Source: Carboxydothermus hydrogenoformans Z-2901
GTDB taxonomy: Bacteria > Bacillota > Z-2901 > Carboxydothermales > Carboxydothermaceae
NCBI RefSeq assembly: GCF_000012865.1
Contig: NC_007503.1
Coordinates: forward strand, 1,116,001-1,180,000
DNA length: 64,000 nucleotides
Direction: 5' to 3'
In this document: positions 44,849 to 53,431 of the stretch, one piece after another
How the letters are laid out: every line of letters begins with the position of its first letter
How positions within the stretch are numbered: position 1 is the stretch's first letter
The notes under the pieces: generated by a model
The model's database searches: none
What the model was told of the DNA's origin: nothing
Seen by the model: only the letters and a program-made list of their open reading frames with translations
Made by a program: the position numbers and the translations under genes

Positions 44849-46126
44849 ATGGCAAATATCTTGTTTACATTATTTATAATATTTGTGGTTTTGAATGTTC
44901 CAATAGGTATTGCAATTGGATTGTCAACATTTGGAGCAATATTAGCATCCCAAAAAGTACCATTATTTTTAGTTGCGCAAAGATTATTTACAGGTCTTGA
45001 TTCTTTCCCACTTTTGGCAATTCCCCTGTTTATGATTGCTGGAAGTCTAATGGAATCGGGTGGTATTTCCAAACGTTTGATTAATTTTGCTTCAAATATT
45101 GTAGGACCTATACCTGGCGGTTTGGCTATGGTCACCGTACTTGCCTGTATGTTTTTTGCAGCAATTTCTGGATCTGCGCCAGCTACTGTAGTTGCCATTG
45201 GATCAATTATGGTACCGGCTATGATTGAAGCTGGTTATGACAAAGATTTTGCTGTGGGATTAATAGCAGCATCAGGAATGATAGGTGTCTTAATTCCTCC
45301 GAGTATTCCCTTTGTTACCTATGGTATTACTATGAATGCTTCAATTGGTAAGCTATTTTTAGCTGGAATAGTGCCCGGTGTTTTATTTGGTCTATCTTTT
45401 ATGATTATTTCCTACTTTTATGCCAAAAAGCGAGGTTATAAAGGGACAGCTAAGCCTACTTGGAAAAGTTTTCTAACTTCATTTAAAGAAGCAATTTGGG
45501 CTTTAGGAATGCCTGCAATTATTTTAGGTGGAATTTACGGTGGGGTATTTACTCCAACTGAAGCAGCGGCAGTTGCCTGTGTTTATTCTTTAATTGTTGG
45601 CTTTTTTATCTACCGGGAACTTACTTTACAAAACATGTTTAAAAGTTTTGCCAATGCCGGTGTTTCTTCCGCAATGGTTGGTTTAATTATTGCTGCTGCT
45701 ACCGCAATGGGTTGGGTTTTAACTACGGAGCAGGTACCAACCAATGTAGCTACAGCTATCTCCAGTATTGCTCACAGTAAATTTATGCTGCTACTGTTAA
45801 TTAACTTAATCTTACTTATTACAGGATGTTTGATGGAACTCAATGCGGCAATCATTATTTTGGGGCCAATTTTCCTGCCACTTATTATGCAGTACAACAT
45901 AGATATTATCCATTTTGGTGTAATCATGGTGGTCAACTTAACAATTGGTCTTTTAACCCCTCCATTAGGTGTTAACTTGTTTGTTGCCAATGGTTTGCAA
46001 AAGGATCTTACATTATCGCAAGTTGTAAAAGCATCTCTTCCATTTATGATTTTCGCAATTATTGATTTAATGATCCTGACATATGTCCCTAATCTATCAC
46101 TATACCTAACGCATTTACTAAAATAA
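44849..46126 (+). CDS. dctM: TRAP transporter large permease (DctM)
   Basis: Membrane permease (425 residues) with about twelve hydrophobic segments and the DctM signatures LFMIAGSLMESGGISKRLI, ISGSAPATVVAIGSIM and GVLIPPSIPFVTYGI. The C-terminal LTPPLGVNLFVANGLQ is also typical. It forms the ion-coupled channel with DctQ, fed by the DctP lipoprotein. A large hairpin with T run (46181-46233) ends the operon. Confidence 0.95.
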   Translation: MANILFTLFIIFVVLNVPIGIAIGLSTFGAILASQKVPLFLVAQRLFTGLDSFPLLAIPLFMIAGSLMESGGISKRLINFASNIVGPIPGGLAMVTVLACMFFAAISGSAPATVVAIGSIMVPAMIEAGYDKDFAVGLIAASGMIGVLIPPSIPFVTYGITMNASIGKLFLAGIVPGVLFGLSFMIISYFYAKKRGYKGTAKPTWKSFLTSFKEAIWALGMPAIILGGIYGGVFTPTEAAAVACVYSLIVGFFIYRELTLQNMFKSFANAGVSSAMVGLIIAAATAMGWVLTTEQVPTNVATAISSIAHSKFMLLLLINLILLITGCLMELNAAIIILGPIFLPLIMQYNIDIIHFGVIMVVNLTIGLLTPPLGVNLFVANGLQKDLTLSQVVKASLPFMIFAIIDLMILTYVPNLSLYLTHLLK

Positions 46127-46137
46127 AATTTTGAAAA

Positions 46138-46153
46138 TATGCGCTAAGGCATA
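46138..46153. promoter_or_regulatory. Possible activator site
   Basis: TATGCGCTAAGGCATA, an imperfect palindrome with the TATGC...GCATA arms of the sites at 38992 and 29330, 108 bp before the -24 box at 46261. Confidence 0.45.
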
Positions 46154-46180
46154 AAATTCCTCAATTCAATTAAAAAATAC

Positions 46181-46233
46181 AAAAAGCGAATGAGTACGGT
46201 TGAAGAATTACAACCGGAAAGTTCGCGCTTTTT
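46181..46233 (+). terminator. Terminator after dctM
   Basis: AAAAAGCGAA at 46181-46190 pairs with the TTCGCGCTTTTT arm ending at 46233, with an inner GGTTG/CAACC helix. T run at the end. Confidence 0.75.
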
Positions 46234-46260
46234 CAACTAAAAATATTACTCGTTTTAAGT

Positions 46261-46276
46261 TGGCATTAATTTTGCA
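46261..46276 (+). promoter_or_regulatory. Sigma-54 promoter
   Basis: TGGCATT-AATT-TTGCA, correct -24/-12 spacing, 35 bp before the ATG at 46311. It heads the 46-59 kb cluster. Confidence 0.85.
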
Positions 46277-46310
46277 GAAAAGAATTATTATGAATTTGGA
46301 AGGTGCAAAG

Positions 46311-46982
46311 ATGTTTGAAAAAAAAATAAACATATTATTTGGCGAATATGGAACTGGTAAAACAGAATTAGCAATTAATCTGGCAAAAAATTTTGAGTCA
46401 AAGGGAAAACTTGTATATTTTTTGGACCTTGATCCAGCAAAGCCTCATTTTAGGGCAAGGGACTTTTTAAAAAAAGAAAAAATTAAAATCCTTGCAATTG
46501 GTGAAAACTTTTACGGCCTTGATATACCGCTTATTTCAAAGGAAATGTTACAGGCAATTATCGAGCCTAATGTTTATGTGGTTATTGACCTTGGGGGCAA
46601 CGATTGGTTTAGGGTGATTGGACAATTTAAACCTCTTTTAAACCCGGAAGAAGTTGGGTTGTACTTGGTTATTAATTACTATCGACCTGTTTTTGAAATA
46701 AGTCCATTAAAAAAATTTGCTAAAAAAATGGAAACCTTACTTGGTATAAAATTAAGCAATATATTAAATAATTCTCACTTATTGGAAACTACAAAAAAAA
46801 GCGATGTTATAAATGCCCTTCCAAAAGTTTTGGATATTGCAAAACAAATTGGTGTACCAGTTATTAATGTATTAAGTGAAGAAACATTTGCTAATTTGTC
46901 TGAAAAAGAAAAGGAGATATTTAAACCGTATTGGCTTATAAAACGCTTTTGTTCATATAGTTTTAAAAGAAAAATTTCCTAA
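46311..46982 (+). CDS. P-loop ATPase, MinD/CooC-like, role unknown
   Basis: A 223-residue nucleotide-binding protein. Walker A is FGEYGTGKTE near residue 10-19; KGKLVYFLDLDPAKPHFRARD follows, with the switch-type aspartates of the MinD/ParA/CooC group, and VYVVIDLGGNDW near 90. It lacks the signature deviant Lys of ParA/MinD (KGG). ATG 46311 follows GGAAGGTG; the longer frame from 46200 would run through the sigma-54 promoter. As first gene of the cluster it could load a cofactor or metal into a partner enzyme, but this is only a guess from the family. Confidence 0.7.
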   Translation: MFEKKINILFGEYGTGKTELAINLAKNFESKGKLVYFLDLDPAKPHFRARDFLKKEKIKILAIGENFYGLDIPLISKEMLQAIIEPNVYVVIDLGGNDWFRVIGQFKPLLNPEEVGLYLVINYYRPVFEISPLKKFAKKMETLLGIKLSNILNNSHLLETTKKSDVINALPKVLDIAKQIGVPVINVLSEETFANLSEKEKEIFKPYWLIKRFCSYSFKRKIS

Positions 46983-46998
46983 GGAGGTGAAGAGCAAA

Positions 46999-47379
46999 AT
47001 GAGAGCAATGCATACCAGTTTACCTGAATGGATTTTAAAAATGAAAGCCGCGGTTTATAACTATTCACCGTTTAAAGAAATAAAAATTAGAGGGATTGAA
47101 AATTTAAAACACGCAAAGTTTCAATCACTACGCACCGGACGAGTGGAATTTGCTGTGTCTGAACTTGCCGCTGATCATCGAATAAAAAATATCGAACTTG
47201 TAATCGTGCCAAGAATTCCCGAAACTATGCATACCATCATTATCAAAGGTTATGATGAAGAGGGTAAACCGGTAAAAGCCATATTAGAAAATACTAATAT
47301 TTTGCATCCAACTGAGGATGTGGAATTGGAAGGGTTTACCGAAATTGAAGACCGACGGCCAAAGCTGGGAGAGCACTAA
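46999..47379 (+). CDS. Uncharacterised small protein (126 aa)
   Basis: I do not recognise this 126-residue protein. It begins RAMHTSLPEWILKMKAAVYNYSPFKEI and is rich in beta-type segments (IELVIVPRIPETMHTIIIKGY). No membrane segment, signal or Cys pair is present. ATG 46999 follows AAGGAGGTG. It is 16 bp after the ATPase and 19 bp before the SDR start, firmly inside the operon, so it is likely a subunit or accessory factor of the pathway. Confidence 0.72.
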   Translation: MRAMHTSLPEWILKMKAAVYNYSPFKEIKIRGIENLKHAKFQSLRTGRVEFAVSELAADHRIKNIELVIVPRIPETMHTIIIKGYDEEGKPVKAILENTNILHPTEDVELEGFTEIEDRRPKLGEH

Positions 47380-47398
47380 AAGGGAGGGGGAGATTAAC

Positions 47399-48148
47399 TT
47401 GGGAGAATTAACCGGTAAGGTAGGTATAGTGACAGGTGGAAGTAAAGGGATTGGATTTGCTACAGCAAAGCGGATAGCTGAGGAAGGGGCTAAAGTAGTA
47501 ATTGCCAATCGTAATAAAGAAGAGGGAGAGAAAGCAGCTTTACAATTACGTGAAAAAGGCCTGGAGGTTTATAGCATCCCATGTGACGTTGGGAAAGTTG
47601 CTGATATAAAAAAATTAGTTTCTGAAGTGTATGGGCGTTATGGACGCATTGATATTTTAGTTAATTGTGCAGGAGTTAATGTTCGGAAACCTATTGAGGA
47701 GTACACAGAAGAAGATTGGAATTACATGGTTGATATTAATTTGAAAGGAACATTTTTTGCCTGCATTGAGGCAGGCAAACATATGATTGCTCAAAAAGAG
47801 GGGGTAATTGTAAATTTAGCTTCTATTCAAGCGGAAGAAGTTTTACCAGAACGAGGAATTTACGCAACTACTAAAGGTGGGGTAAAGCAACTTACAAAAG
47901 CCTTAGCAGTAGAATGGGCGAAATATAATATTCGGGTAAATGCAGTATCGCCGGCTTTTATCAAAACAGAAATGGTTGAGAAAGTCCTGCAAGATCCCTA
48001 CTGGGGTAATTTAATTATTAACAAAACCCCGATGCGAAGGCCAGGAACCCCTGAAGAGGTTGCCGAAGCGATTTTGTTTTTAGTTTCCCCTAAAGCTTCG
48101 TATATAACTGGAATTAATTTGCTGGTGGATGGAGGCTGGACAGCCTAA
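47399..48148 (+). CDS. Short-chain dehydrogenase/reductase
   Basis: NAD(P)-dependent oxidoreductase (249 residues) of the classical SDR family: cofactor motif VTGGSKGIGFATAKRIAEEG, LVNCAGVN, catalytic NLASIQ Ser and YATTKGG Tyr-Lys pair, and the usual LLVDGGW ending. It resembles 3-ketoacyl-reductase/gluconate 5-dehydrogenase-type enzymes. The TTG at 47399 follows AGGGAGGGGG. It overlaps the alcohol dehydrogenase start by one base (TAATG). The two oxidoreductases may oxidise successive hydroxyl groups or one alcohol and one hydroxyacid. Confidence 0.9.
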   Translation: MGELTGKVGIVTGGSKGIGFATAKRIAEEGAKVVIANRNKEEGEKAALQLREKGLEVYSIPCDVGKVADIKKLVSEVYGRYGRIDILVNCAGVNVRKPIEEYTEEDWNYMVDINLKGTFFACIEAGKHMIAQKEGVIVNLASIQAEEVLPERGIYATTKGGVKQLTKALAVEWAKYNIRVNAVSPAFIKTEMVEKVLQDPYWGNLIINKTPMRRPGTPEEVAEAILFLVSPKASYITGINLLVDGGWTA

Positions 48149-49185
48149 TGAAAGCTGCGGTATTAATGGAGCCGAAAAAAATAATTTTTAAAGAAGTCCC
48201 AGTACCAGAACTGGAAAAAGGTAAGGTGCTTATTAAAGTAGAGGCGGTTGGCATTTGTGGGAGCGATATGCATCTTTATCTTGACGGGCACATAGGGGCA
48301 ACAGTTCTGGATAAACCATTAGTGTTAGGACATGAAATCGTAGGCACGGTTATTGAAGTGGGTGAAGGAGTTAATAGAGAATTATTAGGCCAAAGAGTAA
48401 TTGTTGATCCTGGTGAAAATTGTGGACAATGTGAGCACTGTCGGACGGGGGCTTATAACCTGTGTTCATTTTCCAAATTTAAAGGTATTCCACCAGTAGA
48501 TGGTGGAATGGCGGAGTATATAACAGCATTGGCTACGCATGTTATACCGCTACCTGAAAACCTTGATTCACCAACAGCTACGTTATTAGAACCATTTAGT
48601 GTTGGTTTACAAGCTGTAGATGTGGCTGATTTTCGAGCTGGAGCTAAAATTGCAGTTTTAGGTGGAGGACCTGTAGGAGTGTTAACAGCAATTGCTGCAA
48701 AAATTAGAGGGTGTGGTGACTTATGGCTAACTGAATTATACGAAAGAAGAATAGAAATTGCCCGAAAATTGGGAATAGAAAAGGTAATCAACGTAGCTCA
48801 AGAGGACCCATTGAAAACAATAATGGAAGTCACTAAAAAATCAGGTGTGGATGTTGTTTTTGAAACTACTGGAAATCCTAAAGCTGTCGAACAAGCGCTT
48901 CAGATTGTAAAACGGGGAGGTACGGTGGTATTTCTGGGGATTGGTGCAGGAAAAGTCCCTATTAATATTGATCAAGTGACAAGAACAGGTCTTAAACTTT
49001 TGGGGAGTTTTCGCTATCAATATCACTTTGCTGGAGCAGTTGCCTTGGTAAAAAAACATAACCTAGACTTTTCTCCCCTTGTCACCAATATCTACGACTT
49101 TGTAGATATACCTAAAGCTTTAGAAGAAGTTTCAACTTATAAAGACAGAATTATGAAGGGAGTAATAGTCTTTCCCCAAAAATAA
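48148..49185 (+). CDS. Zinc-dependent alcohol dehydrogenase (MDR family)
   Basis: A 345-residue medium-chain dehydrogenase similar to sorbitol/threonine dehydrogenases. The catalytic zinc ligands are in GICGSDMHLY and GHEIVGTV, the structural zinc cysteines in CGQCEHCRTGAYNLC, and the NAD site in AVLGGGPVGVLTAIAA. It would oxidise a secondary alcohol of a polyol or hydroxyacid. It shares a base with the SDR stop codon, so it is translationally coupled, and an unassigned protein follows after 18 bp. Confidence 0.92.
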   Translation: MKAAVLMEPKKIIFKEVPVPELEKGKVLIKVEAVGICGSDMHLYLDGHIGATVLDKPLVLGHEIVGTVIEVGEGVNRELLGQRVIVDPGENCGQCEHCRTGAYNLCSFSKFKGIPPVDGGMAEYITALATHVIPLPENLDSPTATLLEPFSVGLQAVDVADFRAGAKIAVLGGGPVGVLTAIAAKIRGCGDLWLTELYERRIEIARKLGIEKVINVAQEDPLKTIMEVTKKSGVDVVFETTGNPKAVEQALQIVKRGGTVVFLGIGAGKVPINIDQVTRTGLKLLGSFRYQYHFAGAVALVKKHNLDFSPLVTNIYDFVDIPKALEEVSTYKDRIMKGVIVFPQK

Positions 49186-49203
49186 ATTGTTTGAGGTGAA
49201 TGT

Positions 49204-50232
49204 ATGAGTAAAAAAATTAAAGTACGATTTTTACCGAAAGGCCGTGGTCCCAAACATGGAGCGCCGGTAACTATCGCGTATGTTGATGTTAAAGAATTTC
49301 AAGAAGCAAATTTGGAAATAGATGAAGGTTTAAAAATTATTGCAAAGTACTTTAATTCTCCTGTAGCTATAAATGTGTTTGATATGGAAAATGCTTTTAC
49401 GACCACCAGTGATGGACTTTGTGTAGAAGGAGCAATTATCGCATTTGCTGCTGCTGATAGGGGGAAAATTCATCCCGAGTTTGGACGGCTATTTTGTAAA
49501 GAGCGGGAATTAAAGCCAGAAATGTTTGAACGGGAGCCTCATTTGAGGATGGGTTATGAAAATTTTCCCACCAAAAAGCTTTATATAGGACCGGATCCAG
49601 CTCAGAAGCTTGTGCCTTTACACAATGTTGTGATTAGTGGCAGGACGGTAAATAATAATTCAGGTACAGAAGTAATGGATTGCGTAACAATGGAAGAAAT
49701 GCTTCTGCCAATATTGGGACAACTTCAAATAATGCGAGATGAGGATATACTTTGGGGCATTACAGGTGGACATATATCTGTGGGAATTGGTTGTACAATT
49801 GTTGAAGATTATAGTCGTTCCCAGCCTTTTATGAAATGTAAACCGGGTAATACTGCTCATAATTCAGGACCTTATGCTCAAACATTGAAAGCAAAACTAC
49901 CTTGTATTGTTGCTCCAAAAGATGTGTTAGCAAAACATATTCTTGATGCGTTGGATTTTGGATTAAGACCGGCGAAAGAATTGGGATGCTCACCGGCGGT
50001 ATTATATGTTGCGGCTTACTACGGGGTAGATCTAAATATTGAGAATATTACTCCAGCAGCAAGGTTGGAGTTAGAAGCACTTGGAATTGACCTTGATAAA
50101 TTGCCTGAAATAACTCCTAAATTAAGTCGGGAAGAAATAATAGCTCGTGCGGATGAGATAATTCCTGGAGTTGAAAATGCTGAGCTGATTCCAAGCACGG
50201 CAATTATAGAAAAAGTTGAGATTGTTTTGTAG
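49204..50232 (+). CDS. Uncharacterised conserved-looking protein (342 aa)
   Basis: A 342-residue soluble protein I cannot assign. It has strongly patterned segments that look catalytic: FLPKGRGPKHGAP, NAFTTTSDGLCVEGAI, VVISGRTVNNNSGTEVMDC, GGHISVGIGCTIVEDYS and KPGNTAHNSGPYAQTLKAKLPC. Several Cys/His fall in these. No membrane segment. The C-terminus has LGIDLDKLPEITPKLSREEI. It ends at the first base of an in-frame GTG of the next gene. Its place between dehydrogenases and a MoCF protein suggests an enzyme of this pathway, possibly a reductase or isomerase subunit. A structure or profile search would decide. Confidence 0.75.
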   Translation: MSKKIKVRFLPKGRGPKHGAPVTIAYVDVKEFQEANLEIDEGLKIIAKYFNSPVAINVFDMENAFTTTSDGLCVEGAIIAFAAADRGKIHPEFGRLFCKERELKPEMFEREPHLRMGYENFPTKKLYIGPDPAQKLVPLHNVVISGRTVNNNSGTEVMDCVTMEEMLLPILGQLQIMRDEDILWGITGGHISVGIGCTIVEDYSRSQPFMKCKPGNTAHNSGPYAQTLKAKLPCIVAPKDVLAKHILDALDFGLRPAKELGCSPAVLYVAAYYGVDLNIENITPAARLELEALGIDLDKLPEITPKLSREEIIARADEIIPGVENAELIPSTAIIEKVEIVL

Positions 50233-50255
50233 TGGGGGGAGGAGGAAGTAAGACT

Positions 50256-50804
50256 GTGGATGACATAACAATTGAAGAAGTCGTCATTATTCCAACAGGT
50301 GGTGAAATAAAACAAGGAATTGTATTGGATACAAACTCACCAAAATTAATGGAGTTAATATTAAAAAAATGGCCTGATTGTAAGGTGATTAGAACACCTC
50401 CACCAGAAGATGATATAAGCGCCATACAAAAAGAAGTAAAAAAATGGGGTAAATGCAAGGGAATTATATTTATTACAGGTGGTGCAGGTGGGGGAAAGAA
50501 ATTTAACAGTGGTTTAACAGTTGATTGTACGCATGTTGCTGTTTTAGAACTAATTCAAAATGCTGAATCAGTAGAAATACATGGTAGTAATGGTCATTTA
50601 TTAGCCAAAATTGTAGTAGGTAAATATGAAGAAAAGGTAATTATAACTTTGCCAGGACCTACGGTTGAGGCAGTTAGCGGAGCAAAAGCCGCATTAAAAG
50701 TTTTAGATAAAGGCCTTTTAGATTGCAAGGTGATAGCCTTTGAGGTTGCTGATGCGATTTTTAGTCAATATCCCCAGAAAGAAAAAATTTTAAATCAATA
50801 TTAA
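50256..50804 (+). CDS. MoCF-domain (MogA/MoaB-like) protein
   Basis: A 182-residue protein related to molybdopterin-binding domains: IIPTGGEIKQGIVLDTNSPKLMEL at the start, IIFITGGAGGGKKFNSGLTV near 75 and ITLPGPTVEAVSGAKAAL near 130. The usual TTGGTGxxxxD is altered: GGAGGGKKFN lacks the aspartate, so canonical MogA activity is unlikely. It is the short counterpart of the protein at 21412, which also sits beside a LarA homologue. GTG 50256 follows GGAGGAGG. Ferredoxin follows after 15 bp. Confidence 0.72.
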   Translation: MDDITIEEVVIIPTGGEIKQGIVLDTNSPKLMELILKKWPDCKVIRTPPPEDDISAIQKEVKKWGKCKGIIFITGGAGGGKKFNSGLTVDCTHVAVLELIQNAESVEIHGSNGHLLAKIVVGKYEEKVIITLPGPTVEAVSGAKAALKVLDKGLLDCKVIAFEVADAIFSQYPQKEKILNQY

Positions 50805-50819
50805 AAGAGGTGATAAGAA

Positions 50820-51038
50820 TTGAAAGTAACTGTTGATTATGAACGGTGTAAAGGTTGTGGATTATGTATTGATGTTTGTCCTAAAAAAATTATTTATTTA
50901 AATCAAGATTTTAACAGTAAAGGTTATTATTATGCAACCATTTCAAATATTGAAGAATGTATTGGCTGTGGAAGATGCTATCAGATTTGCCCTGACCTGG
51001 TATTTGAAGTGAAAGAGGAGGCGAAGATTAATGGGTAA
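50820..51038 (+). CDS. 2-oxoacid:ferredoxin oxidoreductase delta subunit
   Basis: A 72-residue ferredoxin-type subunit with two [4Fe-4S] motifs, CKGCGLCIDVCP and CIGCGRCYQICP. In four-subunit 2-oxoacid oxidoreductases (VOR/KOR) this subunit carries electrons from the thiamine site to soluble ferredoxin. TTG 50820 follows AAAGAGGTG. It overlaps the alpha subunit gene by 8 bp, so it is the first gene of the delta-alpha-beta-gamma set. Confidence 0.9.
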   Translation: MKVTVDYERCKGCGLCIDVCPKKIIYLNQDFNSKGYYYATISNIEECIGCGRCYQICPDLVFEVKEEAKING

Positions 51039-52113
51039 AGTATTATTTAAAGGTGCTGAAGCCATTGCGGAAGCTGCCATTCGAAGTGGATGTAAATTTT
51101 TCTTTGGCTATCCAATTACGCCTCAGACTGAAGTAGCTGAATATATGGCAAAAAGGTTACCGCAAGTTGGGGGAGTTTACCTTCAAGCGGAAAGTGAAGT
51201 TTCAGCTATTAATATGGTATTTGGGGCAGCTGCTACAGGAGCACGGGTTATGACATCTTCATCCAGTCCTGGTGTGAGCTTAAAGCAAGAGGGGATTTCT
51301 TATATTGCAGGAGCTGAATTACCTTGTGTTGTTGTAAATATCATGCGTGGTGGACCTGGTTTAGGTTGTATTCAGGCAGCCCAATCAGATTATTTTCAAG
51401 CGGTAAAAGGTGGCGGACATGGAGACTATAAAAACATTGTTTTAGCACCGTCAACTGTTCAAGAAGCGGTTGATTTAGTGTCTCTTGCCTTTGATTTAGC
51501 AGATAAATATAGAAATCCAGTAATGATTTTAGGAGATGCGGTTCTTGCACAAATAATGGAGCCGATTGAATTACCTGAAGAGAAAAAGGAATTGCCTGAA
51601 AAACCATGGGCAATTACTGGTTGCAGTAATCGGGAGCAAAATATAATTACCTCATCATACCCGGTACCTGAGGATTTAGAAGCTGTAAATGAAAGGCTCA
51701 ATGCAAAGTATAAGCAGATTATAAAAGAAGAACAACGCTGGGAAGAAGATGGGGTAGATGATGCAGAGTTGGTTTTTGTTGCATATGGAACTAGTGCCCG
51801 GATAGCAAAAGATGCTGTTGAAACTTTAAGAAATAAAGGAAAGAAAGTTGGTTTGATTAGACCAATAACCTTATGGCCTTTCCCGAAAAAAGCGTTTAAG
51901 AATAGAATGGCGGGCAAGAAAATATTAGTAGTTGAGATGAGCAAAGGACAAATGGTCGAAGACGTTGAAATTGCAGTTAAAGGTCAAGGCGAAATTTATT
52001 TCTATGGAAGAACAGGTGGCATTGTGCCCTATGTTGAAGAAGTTCTCGAAGTAGCTGAAGCTATTTTAAACAATGAAAATGTTAAAAAATGGGGGGAAGA
52101 TGATGAAAACTAA
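51031..52113 (+). CDS. 2-oxoacid:ferredoxin oxidoreductase alpha subunit
   Basis: A 360-residue subunit with domains I and II of the pyruvate/2-ketoisovalerate:ferredoxin oxidoreductase family: GAEAIAEAAIRSGCKFFFGYPITPQTE at the start, SSSPGVSLKQEGISY, and a transketolase C-terminal part with ELVFVAYGTSARIAKDAV. The four-subunit complex decarboxylates a 2-oxoacid with thiamine diphosphate, forms an acyl-CoA and reduces ferredoxin. It resembles branched-chain and 2-oxoglutarate-type enzymes, so a non-pyruvate substrate is likely. It overlaps the beta subunit by 11 bp. Confidence 0.92.
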   Translation: MGKVLFKGAEAIAEAAIRSGCKFFFGYPITPQTEVAEYMAKRLPQVGGVYLQAESEVSAINMVFGAAATGARVMTSSSSPGVSLKQEGISYIAGAELPCVVVNIMRGGPGLGCIQAAQSDYFQAVKGGGHGDYKNIVLAPSTVQEAVDLVSLAFDLADKYRNPVMILGDAVLAQIMEPIELPEEKKELPEKPWAITGCSNREQNIITSSYPVPEDLEAVNERLNAKYKQIIKEEQRWEEDGVDDAELVFVAYGTSARIAKDAVETLRNKGKKVGLIRPITLWPFPKKAFKNRMAGKKILVVEMSKGQMVEDVEIAVKGQGEIYFYGRTGGIVPYVEEVLEVAEAILNNENVKKWGEDDEN

Positions 52114-52840
52114 AGAGTACATTCGTCCAAAAAGTTTAAAGCCTACCCAAACCCACTACTGTCCAGGGTGTACTCATGGGATTATCCATCGGATTTTAGC
52201 TGAAGTCTTAGATGAAATGAATTTGAGAGAAAAGGCTGTAGCAGTAATTGGGGTTGGTTGTTCATGTTTTGCTGAAAGGTATTTTAATTTTGATTGCATT
52301 GATGTAGCTCATGGGCGGGCACCGGCAGTGGCTACTGGAGTTAAAAGGGCTAATCCGAATTTAGTAACGATAACGTATCAAGGCGATGGAGACATGACGG
52401 CGATCGGTTCGGCTGAGGCTTTGCATGCCGCAATTCGCGGGGAAAAAATTACTTCAATTATGATAAATAATGCTATTTATGGAATGACTGGAGGTCAAAT
52501 GTCACCAACTACGTTGATTGGACAAAAAACATCTACATCTCCCTATGGTAAAAAGGCAGAAGAAGCAGGATATCCAGTGCGGTTTGTTGAGACGTTAGCT
52601 TTACAGGAAGGAGTAGCATATGCAGCTCGAACTGCAGTAAATAACATTGGAAATATTTTAAAAACAAAAGCAGCTATAAAAAAAGCATTACAAGCACAAA
52701 TAGATGGTAAAGGTTATTCAATAGTTGAAATATTATCGACTTGCCCAACCAACTGGGGTGTATCGCCTAAAGAAGCACTAAAATGGATTGAAGAAAAAAT
52801 GATTCCAGTATTTCCGTTAGGTGAGTTTAAAGAAATTTAA
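52103..52840 (+). CDS. 2-oxoacid:ferredoxin oxidoreductase beta subunit (thiamine-binding)
   Basis: A 245-residue thiamine diphosphate-binding subunit. YCPGCTHGIIHRI holds the conserved CPGCxHG, VGCSCFAERYF a further cysteine, and the TPP/Mg motif is YQGDGDMTAIGSAEALHAAIRGEKITSIMINN (seen as GDGDM and NN). ATG 52103 follows GGGGGGAAG. It needs the alpha and gamma subunits. The gamma gene starts 14 bp after it. Confidence 0.92.
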   Translation: MKTKEYIRPKSLKPTQTHYCPGCTHGIIHRILAEVLDEMNLREKAVAVIGVGCSCFAERYFNFDCIDVAHGRAPAVATGVKRANPNLVTITYQGDGDMTAIGSAEALHAAIRGEKITSIMINNAIYGMTGGQMSPTTLIGQKTSTSPYGKKAEEAGYPVRFVETLALQEGVAYAARTAVNNIGNILKTKAAIKKALQAQIDGKGYSIVEILSTCPTNWGVSPKEALKWIEEKMIPVFPLGEFKEI

Positions 52841-52854
52841 ATGAGGTGATGATT

Positions 52855-53400
52855 GTGGAAGCGACAATTTTTGCTGGTTTTGGTGGCCAAGGGGTAATGA
52901 GGATTGGACAATTATTAACTTATGCAGGCTTAAAAGAAGGGAAGGGAGTAATCTGGTATCCGGCTTATGGTTCTGAACAGCGAGGTGGCACGGCCAACTG
53001 TACTGTAATTATAGACGAAAGAAGAAGCCAGGTAGTTTCGCCTGTAGTAAAATATCCTACATCGTTAGTTATTTTAAATGAACCGTCATTGCTCAGGTTT
53101 GAGGCAAGATTAATGGCAGGGGGTAAACTTTTTTACAATAGCTCGTTGGTGAAATCAAAGCCTAAGCGGGAAGATATTGATGTATATCCAATTCCTGCTA
53201 ATAAAATAGCTGAAGAACTCGGCAATGTAATGGCGGCAAACATGGTTATGCTAGGTGCTATGGCAGCTATTACAAAAGTTGTAGATATTGACAGCTTAAA
53301 AAATGAATTGACAACTATATTTAAAGGAAAAAGTGAAAATATTATAAAATTAAATGAACTGGCATTAGAAAAAGGTAGGGAAGCAGCATTGCAATTATAA
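52855..53400 (+). CDS. 2-oxoacid:ferredoxin oxidoreductase gamma subunit
   Basis: A 181-residue subunit with FAGFGGQGVMRIGQLLTYAG at the N-terminus, WYPAYGSEQRGGTANCTVII and NMVMLGAM, hallmarks of domain III. It closes the four-subunit complex. GTG 52855 follows GAGGTG; an earlier GTG at 52846 overlaps that site. The 4-hydroxybutyryl-CoA dehydratase homologue follows directly, which suggests that the CoA ester made here is its substrate. Confidence 0.92.
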   Translation: MEATIFAGFGGQGVMRIGQLLTYAGLKEGKGVIWYPAYGSEQRGGTANCTVIIDERRSQVVSPVVKYPTSLVILNEPSLLRFEARLMAGGKLFYNSSLVKSKPKREDIDVYPIPANKIAEELGNVMAANMVMLGAMAAITKVVDIDSLKNELTTIFKGKSENIIKLNELALEKGREAALQL

Positions 53401-53431
53401 AATAAAAAATTTTGAGGGGGAAGTGTTTATT

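Noticed and set aside
46200-46310. Upstream start for the P-loop ATPase
   Set aside because: The segment contains the terminator of dctM and the sigma-54 promoter; the ATG at 46311 has a good ribosome binding site.
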